A DNA stretch of 64,000 nt from Equus caballus. Taxonomy: Eukaryota; Chordata; Mammalia; Perissodactyla; Equidae. The stretch lies in assembly GCF_041296265.1 (NCBI RefSeq), contig NC_091684.1:122004001-122068000 (forward strand), given 5' to 3'. Made by a program: the position numbers and the translations under genes. Below the pieces are notes generated by a model. That model was not told the origin of the DNA, did not search any database, and saw only the letters and a program-made list of their open reading frames with translations. How positions within the stretch are numbered: position 1 is the stretch's first letter; the number at the start of each line of letters is the position of its first letter. Positions 25,341 through 37,479 of the stretch are shown here, one piece after another.

Positions 25341-26720
25341 GTTTCCTTTTTTTTCTTTAAAGATATTTTATTCTGTGGATCTGATTTTCATTATGGCCAG
25401 TAAACATATTCTATATCATTTGAAAGATTTTAAAGCTTTTGTGAGTTGGTTTTTGGCCTAGTATATAGTTTGTCTTAGTGAATGTACTGTAGGCGCTTAA
25501 AAAAAAGTATGTTCATTCTAAAGTTGTTGGTTATAGTGTTTTATAAATGTCCATTCAGTTGAGAGGGTTGATAGTGTTGCTCATGTCTTCTATGAGTGAT
25601 ATTATTGTGTCTTGTTCTAGAAATTACTGAAAGAGTAGAGTTAAAATCACCAACTGCCACTGTGGATTTGTCTGTTACTCCCTTTATTTATGTCACTTTC
25701 ATTCCATGTAATTTGAAACTCTGTTATTAGATAAACGTTCATAATTGTTACGTTTTTCTTGTAAATTGACCTTCTTATATTGTGAAATATCTCTATCTCT
25801 GGTAATACACTGTCTTGAATTTTATTTTATCTAAAATTAGTATAGCCACCCCAGCCTTCTTAGGCTGTATCTTTTCACCTTTTTTTCTTTCACCCTCTAT
25901 CTTTATGTATAGTTTTGTCATTTTAGACAGCAGTATAGTTGAGATATGTTTTAACTTTTAACAGCTGGAGTTTTTATTTACGTATAATTATTGAAAATGT
26001 GGATTTTCTACCATTTTTATTGTTTATTTGTAAATGTGTACTCACCTCCAGTGTCTATGTTTTGTTTTTTGTTCTTGTCTCTCTTCTTTCTTGCCTTCTT
26101 TTGATTGTTTGAATACTTTTTAGAATTCCATTTTCCTTTATCTTTTTAAGTCTATCTCCTTGCATTTTTTATTGATTACAATATATATATTTAGTTTTTT
26201 CAGTCTTTTAAAAGTAAATATTATATTACTTCACATAAACATAAGAATCTTAAACCCACATATACTCATTTTCCTAGTCCCTGCCCTCTTTATGCTAGAG
26301 TTGTCATATATATTATATTTCCATTACTATCAACTCTACAGCCAATCATATATTTGTTTTAAATAAGTGTATTTATTGTAAAGAATTTGAGGGAAAAATA
26401 ATATTTCATATTTACTTAAATATTAGTCAGTTTCCATGCACTTCATTCTATCCTGAAGGTCCACGTTTCTTTCTGTTATCATTCTCTTTCTTCCCACAGA
26501 AATTGCTTTAGCACTATGACGACTGGCCCTAATTTTTTTATAGTTTTCTTTTATCTGATACTGTCTGTTTTAGTCTTCTTTATTAAGGGATATTGTTACT
26601 GAATATAGAATTATGGCTTGAATTTTTTTCTAGTACATTAAAGACAATATTACATAGTTTTCTGGCCTTCATTGAATATAGCGATTTCTCTCAGCTTTTT
26701 TGGTGGTATCCAGCCTCCTT
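25341..26720 (-). mobile_element. Very old L1/HAL1-type fragment, minus strand
   Basis: Antisense L1-like ORF2 sequence ('ggtttttggcctagtatata', 'gttaaaatcaccaactgcca', 'agtatagccaccccagcctt' blocks), then an inter-ORF region with many T-rich runs, then ORF1-like sequence near 26.6 kb. It is more diverged than the L1s on its left. Family assignment is by pattern only. Confidence 0.65.
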
Positions 26721-27162
26721 GGGCAATGACTTAAGTCTATTTTGACTTCATCTGAGGAGTTATAATTGTTTCAACATCTCAGAATAGGATTTATATATTC
26801 CAACGCTATTATTTAACCTAGTTTGTAAAACGTGAAAGAGTCAATAATATACATAACCAGTGGATACAATCTTTAATCCAATCGAACTGTGTTTTCAAAG
26901 TTTCTTCTTGTTTGTCCACATTATGTGCATCAGAGGGTTTAGAAATAAAAAGAGAGTCTAAAAATTGTTAACTTACTTAAATTGTCCTATTTTTTAATTT
27001 TGCAGTCAACTAAAAATATATATGTGTGTTTACTTGAAACTTTTATGGCCAATTTATTGTTAATATTCTATGAAAACGTCACTCAAAATCAATTAGAAAA
27101 AAGATATCTGAGTTTGAAAGTGAGAAAGCATATAAATTAACAATTCGTAAAAGAAAAGTATT
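26721..27162. other. AT-rich DNA, nothing recognised
   Basis: No gene or nameable repeat seen. Confidence 0.4.
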
Positions 27163-27370
27163 GGGACCAGCCTGGTGGCATAGTGGTTAAGTTCATGCAC
27201 TCTGCTTTGGCAGCCTGTGGTTCGCATATTTGGATCCCGGGTGTGGACTTATATGCCACTCATCAAGCCATGCCATGGTGGCATCCCACATGCAAAACAG
27301 AGAAAGATTGGCACAGATATTAGTTCAGGGCCAATCTTCCTCACCAAAAATAAATAAATAATTTTTTTAA
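27163..27370 (+). mobile_element. ERE-type SINE, plus strand
   Basis: It starts GGGACCAGCCTGGTGGCATA, followed by 'gtggttaagttcatgcactc', a B-box-like 'ggttcgcatatttggatccc' and 'tcaagccatgccatggtggc', and ends in an A-rich AAATAAATAAATAA tail. Clearly ERE, but shorter and more diverged than the copies at 44,784 and 50,173. Confidence 0.88.
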
Positions 27371-28137
27371 AAAGTGTTCTATGATTGGCAAAGAGCATAT
27401 AAAAATATGCTCAACTTTATCAATCTTTATAATAAATTAATTAAATAGATATATTAAACAATTATAAATTATTATATAATGAAATAATTATATATGTATG
27501 TGTCTGTGTGTACATACACGTAACACACACAAAATGAAGCACATAATGAAATAAATCAACAATTACTTGCTTTTTTCACCTATCAGATGAATAGTTACAT
27601 TTGCTAATACAGGGTGGAGAATTTTTTCGGGAGATAGTGGAAAATATCTATCAGATGGAAATTAGCACATTTTGACTAACAAATTTATTTGTAGAAATTT
27701 ACCTATAGGGTATAGTAGGAAGTGTTTAAAGATGTATGTAAATTCAAGCATACTCATTGCAACCTTAGTTATACTTGTAAAATTGATGTAACCTGTTAAG
27801 TTGTAAGGCTAGGCAAATTAGTCATGATAACATTTATCCAGTTGGATTATATTCAGTTATATATGGTAATGTATTTCAAATTAATTGATACAAAAATCCA
27901 GGGTTTTCGAAAGTTCATTTATCCACCAGTTATTGAATACCAACTATGTTTGAGGCATTAACATTGTATTTCATTCATGTAAAATTATATATGTATGTGT
28001 TTGGATATGACCAATAAAGCAATTTAATAGGAAGAATATTAAAAAAAGTTATAGTGAATTCTGATCATTATTTTACTGTTTCATTTGTGTGTGGTGTGTG
28101 TGTATAGTTTAAAATATATATATATATTTCAGTTATA
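27371..28137. other. AT-rich DNA with simple repeats
   Basis: Nothing coding. TA/TG-rich microsatellite-like stretches lie at about 27,490-27,530 and 28,086-28,128 (GT then TA repeats). Confidence 0.5.
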
Positions 28138-28275
28138 TATAGCATTTATTAAGTTCTTAGTATATGTACCACATGCTAAGATATACACTATTTCATGGAT
28201 TTTCTCATTTAATGTTCATAATAACCATACGGAGTAGGATATTTACTCCCTTTCAAAGATAAGAAAATAGAGGCT
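28138..28275 (-). mobile_element. MIR SINE fragment, antisense
   Basis: It reads 'agcatttattaagttcttag', '.accacatgctaagata', 'tctcatttaatgttcataat' and 'aagaaaatagaggctgag'. This is the antisense 3' half of MIR ('atttattgagcacctactatg' to 'gaggaaactgaggc') in the right order and spacing. Confidence 0.8.
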
Positions 28276-30187
28276 GAGTTTGATTGTATAATTCATCCTA
28301 TTATTCATAACGTTAAAAAAACATGACCCTATGGAGTCACAGCCTTTGGAAGATAATTAAAAATACTTATATTTTGCTAAATCTATTAAGAAAACAGTGT
28401 TTTGGGAAAGAATGAAAATTTCTGAGGTCATATTCATTCTCCCTTTGTCTGTAAGGTCAGAGCCATGAGAATTACTAGGTGCAATTTATTGAGCTAAAAA
28501 GTGTAAGTGTTGAAATATTGCAGGAACAGGCGAAAAAGATGAATAGGACGTGGGTTTCTGGAAAATTCCACGGTATAGACCTGCAAAATATGACCTCTTG
28601 AATTATGGGGTACCAGTGCTTAGGAGACAGGACACTGTTCCTTAGCAGAAACCATTTCATAGATGAAACATGGGGATACCATGAGGGCAGAGATCAAAGT
28701 GCAAAGAGAAATGGCCAGTCAAGATGAATGTCACTAAATGAAAGAAACCAATTTTGGAATAGACCTGATGACAGGCAATACCAAAACATAAATACTGCAG
28801 ATAGCAGGAAAAAGGCCAATGAGGATCTCAGAGTGAAAAAGCAATCCCCAAAAGGTGTAGATGTAAATGTTATAATCTCCTGTTGGAATTTTTTTTCCAG
28901 TTGTAATTTATGACTATATGGTCTGGATTCTAAACTACCTATCTCATTTGAGTATGTGTTCCATAATCAGTTCACTTCTCCCCAGTTATCTATATTCATT
29001 CTAACCCTTTTCCAAAGACAACGTTTTGTGTCTTGTGAGTGCAGTTAATTAGCAATTCTGAGCTAGTAGCTGAAATGTTGGCCAAAATGATAAACAGAGG
29101 GAATTGTGACATAAATTTTGCCTGACTATGCCACAACAGTGGATAAAGTATGTTTAGAAATTTGGTTTATAATGTGAGGAATGTGCTATGCTATTCTAAC
29201 TTTGCCTTTTTTTCTTCTGGTATTTTGAGGGGAAATGGACTATATAAGTTACTTCCAGTTGGGGCTCTGGAACATTGAGAATGTTGAAGGAGGAAGATAA
29301 GTACAGAAGGAGAAAGCAGTTATAGATGGGTAAGGCTGCATCTGTCAAAGAGGACTGCTGGACGCTGAGCAGTAAGCCACCTCTCATTTTGACTTTGATA
29401 CAATTTGGGGTAGTTTGGGCATGGTAAATCTCTTTAAGGATGAGAAAACTTATTAAAGATGTTTATAATGTTATTAAACTAATACGTGAATGAATGAGTG
29501 AATGGATGGATAAATAGGGTAGAAAGTAAAGTTCTTTACAACAGAAAGCTGTAATAAACATAATAGGAACAATAGGATATAAAAAATCAACATTTGGAAA
29601 TAATCATAACCTTTCAACCAGGAACCATGAAAGGATGCTAAAACTTCTTGGAGAAAATTTGAGGATGAAGAGGATACTTTTATAATCTGTGATTATCACC
29701 CACATGATTATCTCCTCCATGATATACTTATCAGTTACAAAGAGAAAATAACTTACAGGTGGAGAACCTGGTAGACACTACCTGAATTAAGAGAAGAAAG
29801 ATAATACCACCAGTGAGGGGTCATCTGGCATCACTGATATGAAGCACTGAGAAGAACAGAGCCTCATTTCTGTAGTATTTCAGACACAAGTGCATAAACC
29901 TGAATCCACTCATGAGGAAATTGAGCAGCACCAAACTGAGTGACATCCTACAACAAAAACCCTGACCTTTAGTCTTCAAACATATTAATATCACTAAGGA
30001 AATGTTCCAGGTTAAGTCAGACTAAACAGACATGAAAACTGAATATAAAATTGATTCATGATTTCTATAAAAGATGTTAAAGGGAAAATTGGCAAAATTC
30101 TAAGAAAATCCATCAAATAGATTGTAGTATTAATTGCCTAATTTTGATAATAATACTTAGGCTATGGAACAGAAAATCTTTGTTTTT
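28276..30187. other. Unassigned AT-rich DNA
   Basis: About 1.9 kb with no recognisable repeat family, RNA gene or protein. Short open frames on both strands (about 60 aa) show no resemblance to anything I know. Confidence 0.4.
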
Positions 30188-30421
30188 TCGTTTTTTTGTT
30201 TTTTTTTTAAGATTTTATTTTTTCCTTTTTCTCCCCAAAGCCCCCCGGTACATAGTTGTGTATTCTTCGTTGTGGGTTCCTCTAGTTGTGGCATGTGGGA
30301 CGCTGCCTCAGCGTGGTCTGACGAGCAGTGCCATGTCCGCGCCCAGGATTCGAACCGACGAAACACTGGGCCGCCTGCAGCAGAGCGCGCGAACTTAACC
30401 ACTCGGCCACGGGGCCAGCCC
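30188..30421 (-). mobile_element. ERE-type SINE, minus strand, well preserved
   Basis: The T-rich tail is at the left and 'aaccactcggccacggggcc' at the right, the antisense of the ERE head. It is flanked by a 17-18 bp duplication starting CAGAAAATCTTTGTTTTT (30,170 and 30,422). CpGs are still present in the tRNA-like head, suggesting a fairly young copy. Confidence 0.93.
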
Positions 30422-30832
30422 CAGAAAATCTTTGTTTTTAAGAAATAAAAATACTTAGGTGGTAAAGGAACATCATAGCTGCAGTTTTCAAATTGGATAA
30501 AATAATATTTGAATATACATATTTCAAAAAATAAGTTGAGAAAATGAAAAGAGATTAAAGAAATGTAATAAAATGTAAGCAAATAGGGTATTCAGGTGGA
30601 AATTATCCAAAAATTATGGATTCTCTTGAATCTGCTCTTTGAGTATGAAACTAGGTCAAAATGATAATATGAAAGAATTGTAAAAAGAGGAATGGCTTGA
30701 AGCATATGGCTTCAGTTATAAATACTTGCTCAGGAAATAGGAAAGTATGGATTAAAAGCATGAATACTGTGATGCCAATAGGTCTTCTCTGTGTGCATTT
30801 GAACAAGTCTTTTTACCCTCAATTCTTTCACT
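30422..30832. other. AT-rich DNA, possible weak MIR remnant
   Basis: About 30,745-30,830 faintly resembles the MIR core ('gattaaaagcatgaat' to 'gcatttgaacaagtc'), but not enough to call it. Otherwise nothing is seen. Confidence 0.35.
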
Positions 30833-31000
30833 TTGTGTAGTGTTTTCAAGGTTCAGCCATGTTGTCGCATGTAATAGAACTCCATGCCTTTTAATGGATG
30901 AGTAACAGTCTGTTGTATGGTTATATCATAATTTGCTTATCCATTTGATTCAATGGGTATATATATATTTTTATCATTGCACATTTTTGCTTTTGTGTTC
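30833..31000 (-). mobile_element. Old L1 3'-UTR fragment
   Basis: 'ttcagccatgttgtcgcatg', 'ttttaatggatgagtaacag' and 'cttatccatttgattcaatg' follow the order of antisense L1M 3'-UTR sequence. Confidence 0.6.
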
Positions 31001-31664
31001 TCAGTTTTAAATGTTAAGAAATAAATGTTGGTTTGAATACAAAGCATTTCCTTGTGTTACAACATTAATTAAGATGACAAAAGTCTCGAATAAATGAATT
31101 ATATATTATTCAATGATAATAGGATTGTTTATATCAGTAGAATTTTGCCACAGAAATATACTGAGTTTCCTCATAATGAGCATGGAGAACTGCAAAGAAA
31201 AACTGTAGCTCATGGACATAATATCTGATGCAACCTCCCTCGTTCATTGTCATCTCCATTTTCCACGTGTAGATCAAGTGGTTCAGTATGTTTGAATATG
31301 TTCAGCATGAATGCCTGTGTGATTTCATGTGTGGCTCCGGGGTCTATCCTTTCTCACTGGCAGAAAGCAAAAGGTATCCTTTTGAGTGAATGTGACTGGA
31401 TCATATATTCATACGTTGTGAAAACTCTGAAGAAAACGGTAGACAAAATCTTGTTTTTGAACATTACAGTGTTTCCACACTAAGCAAATGAGAGTGGACT
31501 TCCTCTTACTTTACTGCCATCACAAAGTTTTTGGTAGCTTTGAATGCTACAAATCTTGCATGTATTGAACATTTAATCTCTGAATATCTGGCTCCTTGGT
31601 TAACTGGTCTTCGTTTAAGTGGATGCTTGCTAACAAACATACAGGCTCAATACATGAGAGTGTG
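31001..31664. other. Unassigned AT-rich DNA
   Basis: No gene or nameable repeat seen. The open frame at 31,247-31,483 (78 aa) is unremarkable. Confidence 0.4.
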
Positions 31665-31866
31665 GAGTGGGTACGTGGGCACTAGGCCCAGTGTTCTGTC
31701 CCAGTCTTTATCAATTTTATATGTGTACATTTATTTATTTATTTGTTGAGCAAGATTAGCCCTGAGTGGGTACGTGGACACTAGGCCCAGAATTCTGTCC
31801 TAGCCTTTGTCAATTTTATATGTGTACATTTATTTACTTATTTATTTGTTGAGCAAGGTTAGCCCT
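31665..31866 (+). repeat. Local tandem duplication, 99-bp period
   Basis: The segment starting GAGTGGGTACGTGG at 31,665 is repeated at 31,764 in direct, adjoining orientation with few differences. The second copy has a four-base longer ATTT-type tract. Both copies end in 'ttgttgagcaag.ttagccctga', the edge of the antisense ERE tail, so the duplication took in the start of the neighbouring SINE. Confidence 0.9.
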
Positions 31867-32083
31867 GAGCTAACATCTGCCGCTGATCCTCCTCTTTTTG
31901 CTGAGGAAGATTGGCCCTGAACTAACATCCATTCCCATCTTTCTCTACTTTATATGTAGGATGCCTGTCACAGCATGGCTTGACAAGCGGTGCATAAGCC
32001 CACACCTGTGATCTGAACTGGTGAACCCCAGGCCACCAAAGCAAAATGTGCGAACTTAACCGCTGCAGCACCAGGCCAGCCCC
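31834..32083 (-). mobile_element. ERE-type SINE, minus strand
   Basis: It holds the antisense ERE blocks 'gattggccctgaactaacat', 'cacagcatggcttgacaagc' and 'accaggccagcccc'. It is flanked by TATGTGTACATTTAT at 31,819-31,833 and 32,084-32,098, a clean target-site duplication. Confidence 0.92.
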
Positions 32084-32098
32084 TATGTGTACATTTAT

Positions 32099-32440
32099 AT
32101 AATTTTATTTTATATACAGTAAAATTTACTCTTCGTTGTGTACAGTTCTATGGGTTTTGATAAATGTATAGAATGGCATATCTAATACCACAATCATGAT
32201 ATGCGGGGGTTCCATTACCCTAAAATTCTCTTGTGTTTCTCCTTTCTAGTCAACCCCTCCTTCTATTCCCCAATCGCTTGCAACCACTGTTTCTATAGTT
32301 TTGCCTTTAAAAAATATAACTTAAGTGGAATCAAACATTACATAGCCTCTGAAGTCTGGCTCCTTTTACCTAGCACTTTGAATTCCTCAGTTCACTTGCA
32401 AGCATTTAACCTTCAGAGACTTCTACTAGCTTATCACTGC
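32099..32440 (-). mobile_element. Old L1 3'-UTR fragment
   Basis: Antisense L1M-like sequence: 'cagttctatgggttttgata', 'taataccacaatcatgatat', and 'tggaatcaaacattacatag' followed by 'tggctccttttacctagca'. The ERE to its left inserted into this element. Confidence 0.65.
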
Positions 32441-33049
32441 ATGCCTCCTAGGATTCTTAATTGCATTCCATGTTCAGTAAGGATAGACCATGCTTACTCC
32501 ATCTTATTCCTCTTGTGTCTTACCTCTCTAATGTCCTTTTTCCATTTTTTTTTTATAATTTCCGTTTGTCTTATGAAATTTCTGTTTTTCTATTCTTGCC
32601 ATTATTCCATCAGTTTCTATGTGCTGTTTGTAATAGATTTTCACACTTCTTATCTTTTACCCAGAATATAGGTCTGACAACACCCTTGTCATGTGCCCTT
32701 CATTTTACCCATCAGAGAGCATTTTCAGAAAGGGTTTATTTGGTGGAAAAAAACTTTAGAATTTCTCATTCAAAGAAAAAATTGCTGTGCCACTAATTTG
32801 CATAGCATGGTAGAGAGGATTATTACCTATTTGCAGAGTGAAAATTTAAGAGAGGAAATAAGTGAAAAAATGAAATGACAAAGGTGACAAAGGACTAAGC
32901 AACTATAATTTGTGTGGCAAGGACCAGAAGTGTAGGGAATGCTTATATGAGAAATAATTACTAAAGGAGTAGTTATGGTACCTTATTTTTAAAAGATTAT
33001 TTTTGTATTTTCTAATCTGATTTATATTTTTTGTGATGTTTTGTTGCAG
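32441..33049. other. Presumed intron, nothing else recognised
   Basis: AT-rich. Its right end is the polypyrimidine tract and AG acceptor (TTTTGTTGCAG) of the exon that follows. Confidence 0.5.
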
Positions 33050-33090
33050 GTCAAAGGCTAGAACAAGTTACCATACTTCAGAGAAGAGAG
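33050..33090 (+). ncRNA. SNHG14: Predicted non-coding exon of the snoRNA host transcript
   Basis: A 41-nt segment is bounded by a strong acceptor (T-rich tract ending TTTTGTTGCAG at 33,049) and a strong donor (GAGAGAG followed by GTAAGCTGA at 33,091). It lies about 890 bp before SNORD109 on the same strand, where a host exon of the SNRPN/SNHG14 transcript would be expected, because these snoRNAs are processed from introns. The exon is short and has no meaningful reading frame. What I see is the pair of splice sites and the context; that it is used is inference. Confidence 0.6.
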
Positions 33091-33197
33091 GTAAGCTGAT
33101 ACTCTAGTGCTTTGGAAATTCTGTGTTGAAGCCTGTGATATCAGAACTTCAAGTTCTGTGGGCTCATTCTTTCAGAGGCTCAAGGGAGAATATTTTT

Positions 33198-33412
33198 TTT
33201 AAAGATTTAATTTTTCCTTTTTCTCCCCAAAGCCTCCTGGTACATAGTTGTGTGTTTTCAGTTGTGGGTCCTTCTAGTTGTGGCACGTGGGACGCCGCCC
33301 CAGCATGGCCCAATGAGCGGCGCCATGTCCGCGCCCAAGATCCGAACCAATGAAACCCTCAGCCGCCGAAGCAGAGCTTGTGAACTTAATCACTTGGCCA
33401 TGGGGCCAGCCC
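33198..33412 (-). mobile_element. ERE-type SINE, minus strand, in the intron before SNORD109
   Basis: Closely similar to the copy at 30,188, with the T-rich tail at the left and 'cttggccatggggccagccc' at the right. The duplication GAGAATATTTTT is at 33,186-33,197 and 33,413-33,424. Confidence 0.93.
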
Positions 33413-33424
33413 GAGAATATTTTT

Positions 33425-33979
33425 ATAATAGATATTTTTTCCAATAGGTGTACCTACTTTGTTAAAGGAATCTTCATTAAATCTTCATTATTGTTTTTTT
33501 CTTTATTAAATAAAAATCTATTTTTGAAGTAACGTGAATAAGTTTTGGGGATCATTGATATATTTCCTTTTTATACCATTTTATAGTATATGAAAATAAT
33601 CTTGTAACTAAATTTAAATATGCCAAAATATTGATTTATGTATCCTTTTTGTTACTGGAATATTCAGAATATAGATGTTTCCACTCATATTTCTACTGTA
33701 GTCACAATTTATTTGCTACCTGATTTACAAATGCTACCCCATTACTCCTTGAAATTTTAGTTGACTAATTTTTATTTTCCCAATATATTTTGTTTAATTT
33801 TATTAGAGCAATCCAAGGTCATATACCTTTTGTGCTATATATATGAGAGTTTCATTGCTCAGATACTAAACACAGTGTCTACTGTGCATTTGCTGTTCTT
33901 TATTCATAATGCAGTAGATAAGCCTGAAGAAAATAAGCCTGGCTATGGAACTGCTTATTTGTTGGGAGGGTGCTTGTCT
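33425..33979 (+). other. Presumed intron before SNORD109
   Basis: AT-rich sequence between the SINE and the snoRNA. No repeat or gene recognised. Confidence 0.45.
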
Positions 33980-34046
33980 GGATCAATGATGAGCACAATT
34001 GTCTGAGGATGCTGAGGGACTCATTCCAGATGTCAATCTGAGGTCC
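33980..34046 (+). ncRNA. SNORD109A: Box C/D snoRNA SNORD109 (HBII-438)
   Basis: A 67-nt box C/D snoRNA. Box C is ATGATGA at 33,986-33,992, an internal CTGA (D'-like) lies at 34,002-34,005, and box D is CTGA at 34,038-34,041. The ends GGATC and GGTCC form a five-pair terminal stem. Against the human SNORD109 sequence as I remember it, the length is the same and nearly every base agrees; 'ggatgctgagggactcattc' is identical. In human this family has two identical copies, 109A before SNORD116 and 109B after SNORD115; the position here fits 109A. It is made from an intron of the paternally expressed host transcript and acts in the nucleolus as an orphan snoRNA without a known rRNA target. Confidence 0.95.
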
Positions 34047-35685
34047 AGATGAGTAGCCCTCTAATAGGACAAATAAGACTCTCAGAGCCTGGCTCTATTT
34101 GGTGATCTCTCAGAGACAACATAATTCCTTCTCTTGGAGAAGGCATTAGCATCCTATCTTATGAGGTAGTATGCAAATGTAAATATGCTGAGTGACCAAG
34201 ACTTGCTTCATTTTGTTCATTTTGAACAAGACAGATACTTATATAGTAAGTATGTTCTTGAATAATGAATGAGGAAAGAAAGAAAGATTGAATTAAAAAA
34301 GGGTCAAAAACTGTGATGGGTACTGCGAGTCTCATTAGTGTTGGACAAAAAGAAGGGAGCATTGCATGCCTATACTAAATATTGACATGGAATCAATTTT
34401 AGTGCTTTGTTATTTTTACTGTTAAGTATTTTCTGAGACTATATCTTTACTTTTCTTTCTGTCGTGTGTTTCTGAGGTAGAAAGGGCTGGAATTAAGTCC
34501 CCCACTTAAGAGAATAGGGGTGAGTAGCTACATGTGTCATGTGCTCCGTGCAACATCCTAAGGTCTCTGTCTTCATCTTTTCCACTGAAAAGTGTAATAC
34601 TTACTGGATAATATCTTCATGGTATGTTTTTTTTCTTTGCTGAGTGTCTCCACTCTCATTTCCAAGTTTTAGGTGGACTGACAAGTGTAGAATTTTGGAA
34701 AATTGCTGATTTTTTTTTTAGCTCCATATTGCAATGAAATATCCTTTTGTGAAATTAAGCTATGCTTGGGAGTTTCCTTAACAAATTCGTATGGTTTTGG
34801 AGTATTGACCCCAAGATTAAGTTGGTCATAGTCAGATCATTTTGGCCAAGTCCATAAGATCATTTTGGATCATTATTGCTACTCTTCTCATCATTGAGGT
34901 TTGACTTTAGTTAGTTTTTTTTTTTTTTGATGTGGAAATGTATATGTTAAATTTTATGAGATCTTTCCAGGACCATGAAGATTTTATATGATAAACTGCC
35001 ATGAAGTACTTCATTTTTCTGTGTTGGCCTCACAAAACATATTAGTTTGGGTTAATCCAGTGGAGAGATAATGAAATTTCATATATTAATTCATTAATCA
35101 TTATTTGCTGTTAAAATTGAACCATTCATCAATAAGACGTAGTCTGTATATTTCTTGGCATGATTACACAGAAGGTTTTATGTTACTTGGGGCCTGGTGT
35201 TTAATACTTTAGGAATAGATAAACTCTGTTTTTCTCTTGACAAAGTTCTTGTCAAAAATTCTTTCAAGTAATAATTTTTGTGTGTTCTTTTTATACGTAT
35301 TTACTTATTTATGTATTTTAACCCGTGTATTCATTTCTTCAGAACCTAGCAAGGTCACTCAAATAAGCTCAATAACAATTAATAAAATAGCCATGAACAC
35401 TAATAATTATAGCATCAGGGAGGAAAAGAGCCCTATCAGATACTGAAATGGACTGTAGAAACTTCATCATGAAAAAACATTTGAGGATGAATATGAATGA
35501 CAGGAATACTATAAAGTATTTTAGTATAATAAATATGATCCTACAAATACATACTTGTATATTTTCCTATGTTAGTATATAAGTAGATTTGTGGTGCGTG
35601 GCTACTGTCTCAACGTGTGGAAGTTTATTGACATATACTATTGATGATGTAAATAGCAAGTATTAAATGTACAACCCAGTGTATT
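34047..35685. other. Presumed intron after SNORD109, nothing recognised
   Basis: About 1.6 kb of AT-rich sequence. No second snoRNA, clear exon or nameable repeat found. Confidence 0.45.
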
Positions 35686-36590
35686 TTAAAAAGAAGTGCT
35701 TTCTCTCTAAGATTAAGAAGACAGTGATGTGCTGCCTCATTACTTCTATTTATACTGTTCTACAAAGTTTTAACCCATGCAACAGGGCAAGAAAAAGAAA
35801 TAAAAGACATAAAGATCAGAAAGGAAGAAACAAAGCTTTCTTTGCAGATGATGTGATTGCCTATCTTAGAAGAGCCCAAAGAATCTCCAAGTAACACTCC
35901 AGGAACTAAAAACTAAGTTTAGCAAGTTAACAAGGTCAATATACAAAAGTCAATCATGTTACTATAAACTAGCAATGAACACTTGGAATTTGAAATAAAA
36001 ACCTTTTATAATAGCACAAAAATGAATTACTTCAGTGTAAATCTAATACAAATGTGCAGTATCTCTATGATGAAAACTACATCATACTGATGAAAGCCAT
36101 TAAAGACCTTATAAATGAAGAGACGTACTCTATTCATGGATCAGAAGTCTCAGTATTATTAAGTTGTCAGTTACCTCAATTTCATGTGTAGATTCAATGC
36201 AATGCCAATAAAAATCATTGCAAGCTTTTTTGTATAAAGCCAAAAGGTGATTCTAAAATTTATATTGAAGGTAAAACAACTAGAATAGCAAAAGAGGTTC
36301 TGAACAAGTCCTAAAGTCAGAGAACTCACACTGTCTTATTTTAAGGCTTACTACAGTGGTAAAGAAACAAGATAGTATGTTGGTGAAGGGCTTGACCCAT
36401 AGATCAAGGACGATGATAATATCTGTGGAAGGTAGTCATAGAAACAAAATAGCTGGGTGGTTTCTGGAATGCTGGTAATGTTTGTTTGTTGATCTACATG
36501 TTGATTAATTGCTATGTTCGGGAGATGTGAATTTATTAACCTGTACAATGTAATGCCTACACTTTATCTATATTATACTTCAATAGAAAG
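35686..36590 (+). mobile_element. L1 fragment, plus strand (ORF2 RT part and 3' UTR)
   Basis: One of the few L1 pieces in the sense direction. The frame at 35,667-35,894 includes 'KAFFADDVIAYLRRAQRISK', an L1 reverse-transcriptase region with the catalytic FADD motif. Downstream, 'ctctatgatgaaaactacat' and 'agattcaatgcaatgccaat' are typical of L1 ORF2, followed by an old 3' UTR to about 36,590. Internally deleted and dead. Confidence 0.8.
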
Positions 36591-36786
36591 GTAAAAATAG
36601 CCCATAGAACTAAGTCTAAACATTGGTTAATATGTTTTCCACAAATTGTCCAATAGATTGTGTTACTTGGGACCTGACGATTGATGTCTTTAGGGTAAGT
36701 CAAGAGTGTTCTCTTTTTAACAAGGCATTTCAGCAAACCGTATCAAGGAGTGATTGTTCATGTATTCATAATTTTTACATATTTGT

Positions 36787-37302
36787 AGGCAAATGGTCCA
36801 TGACTTATGATAGTTCAACTCAATGACTTTTTGACTTTACAATGGTGTGAAAGCAATATATATTCGGTAGAAACCATACTTTGAATTTTGATTCACGGTC
36901 TTTTCCTAGGCTAGCAATATGTGGTATGATACTCTCTTGTGATGCTGGGCAGTGGCAGTGAGCCACAGCTCCCAGTCAGTGATGTGATCACAAGGGTAAA
37001 CAATCAATAAACTTACAACCATTTTGTACTCATATAACCATTCTGTTTTATACCTTCAGTACAGTATTCAATAAATTATGTGAGCTATTCAACATTTTTT
37101 TTATAAAATAGGCTTTGTGTTACATGATTTTGCCCAGCTGTAGGCTAAGATAAGTGTTCTGAGCATGTTTAAGGTAGGCTAGGCTAAGCTATGATATTCT
37201 CTAGGTTAGATGTAGTAAATGCATTTTCAACTTAAGATATTTTCAACTTAGTATTGGTTTATCAGGATGTAACCCGCTTGTAAGTTGAGGAAAATATGTA
37301 TT
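36787..37302 (+). mobile_element. Non-autonomous DNA transposon relic (~515 bp)
   Basis: The left end reads 'ccatgacttatgatagttca' and the right end 'cgcttgtaagttgaggaaaa'; these are imperfect inverted repeats around a GACTTACGATGG-like core. The internal blocks 'gatgctgggcagtggcagtg' and 'aaggtaggctaggctaagct' are familiar from an ancient mammalian DNA-transposon repeat. I do not recall the exact family name. No coding capacity. Confidence 0.65.
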
Positions 37303-37479
37303 TTTCCATGTGTTTATGTACTTATCCATTTTGCTCTTATGATAATGTGCTAAACAATTCAGAAGTCTTAAAGATTGAAGATATTGTATTCTTGTAGTTT
37401 CCTTTGATGTTAAAAATCTTTTTACAATTATTATGGTGTCAATTCTACCATATTTTTTTCTTTTAGTGTATACTTCTTT

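Noticed and set aside
1-33000. Presence of SNORD107, SNORD64 or SNORD108
   Set aside because: I scanned for ATGATGA/GTGATGA with a downstream CTGA and paired ends and found none. In human these lie much further upstream, so they are probably outside the window.
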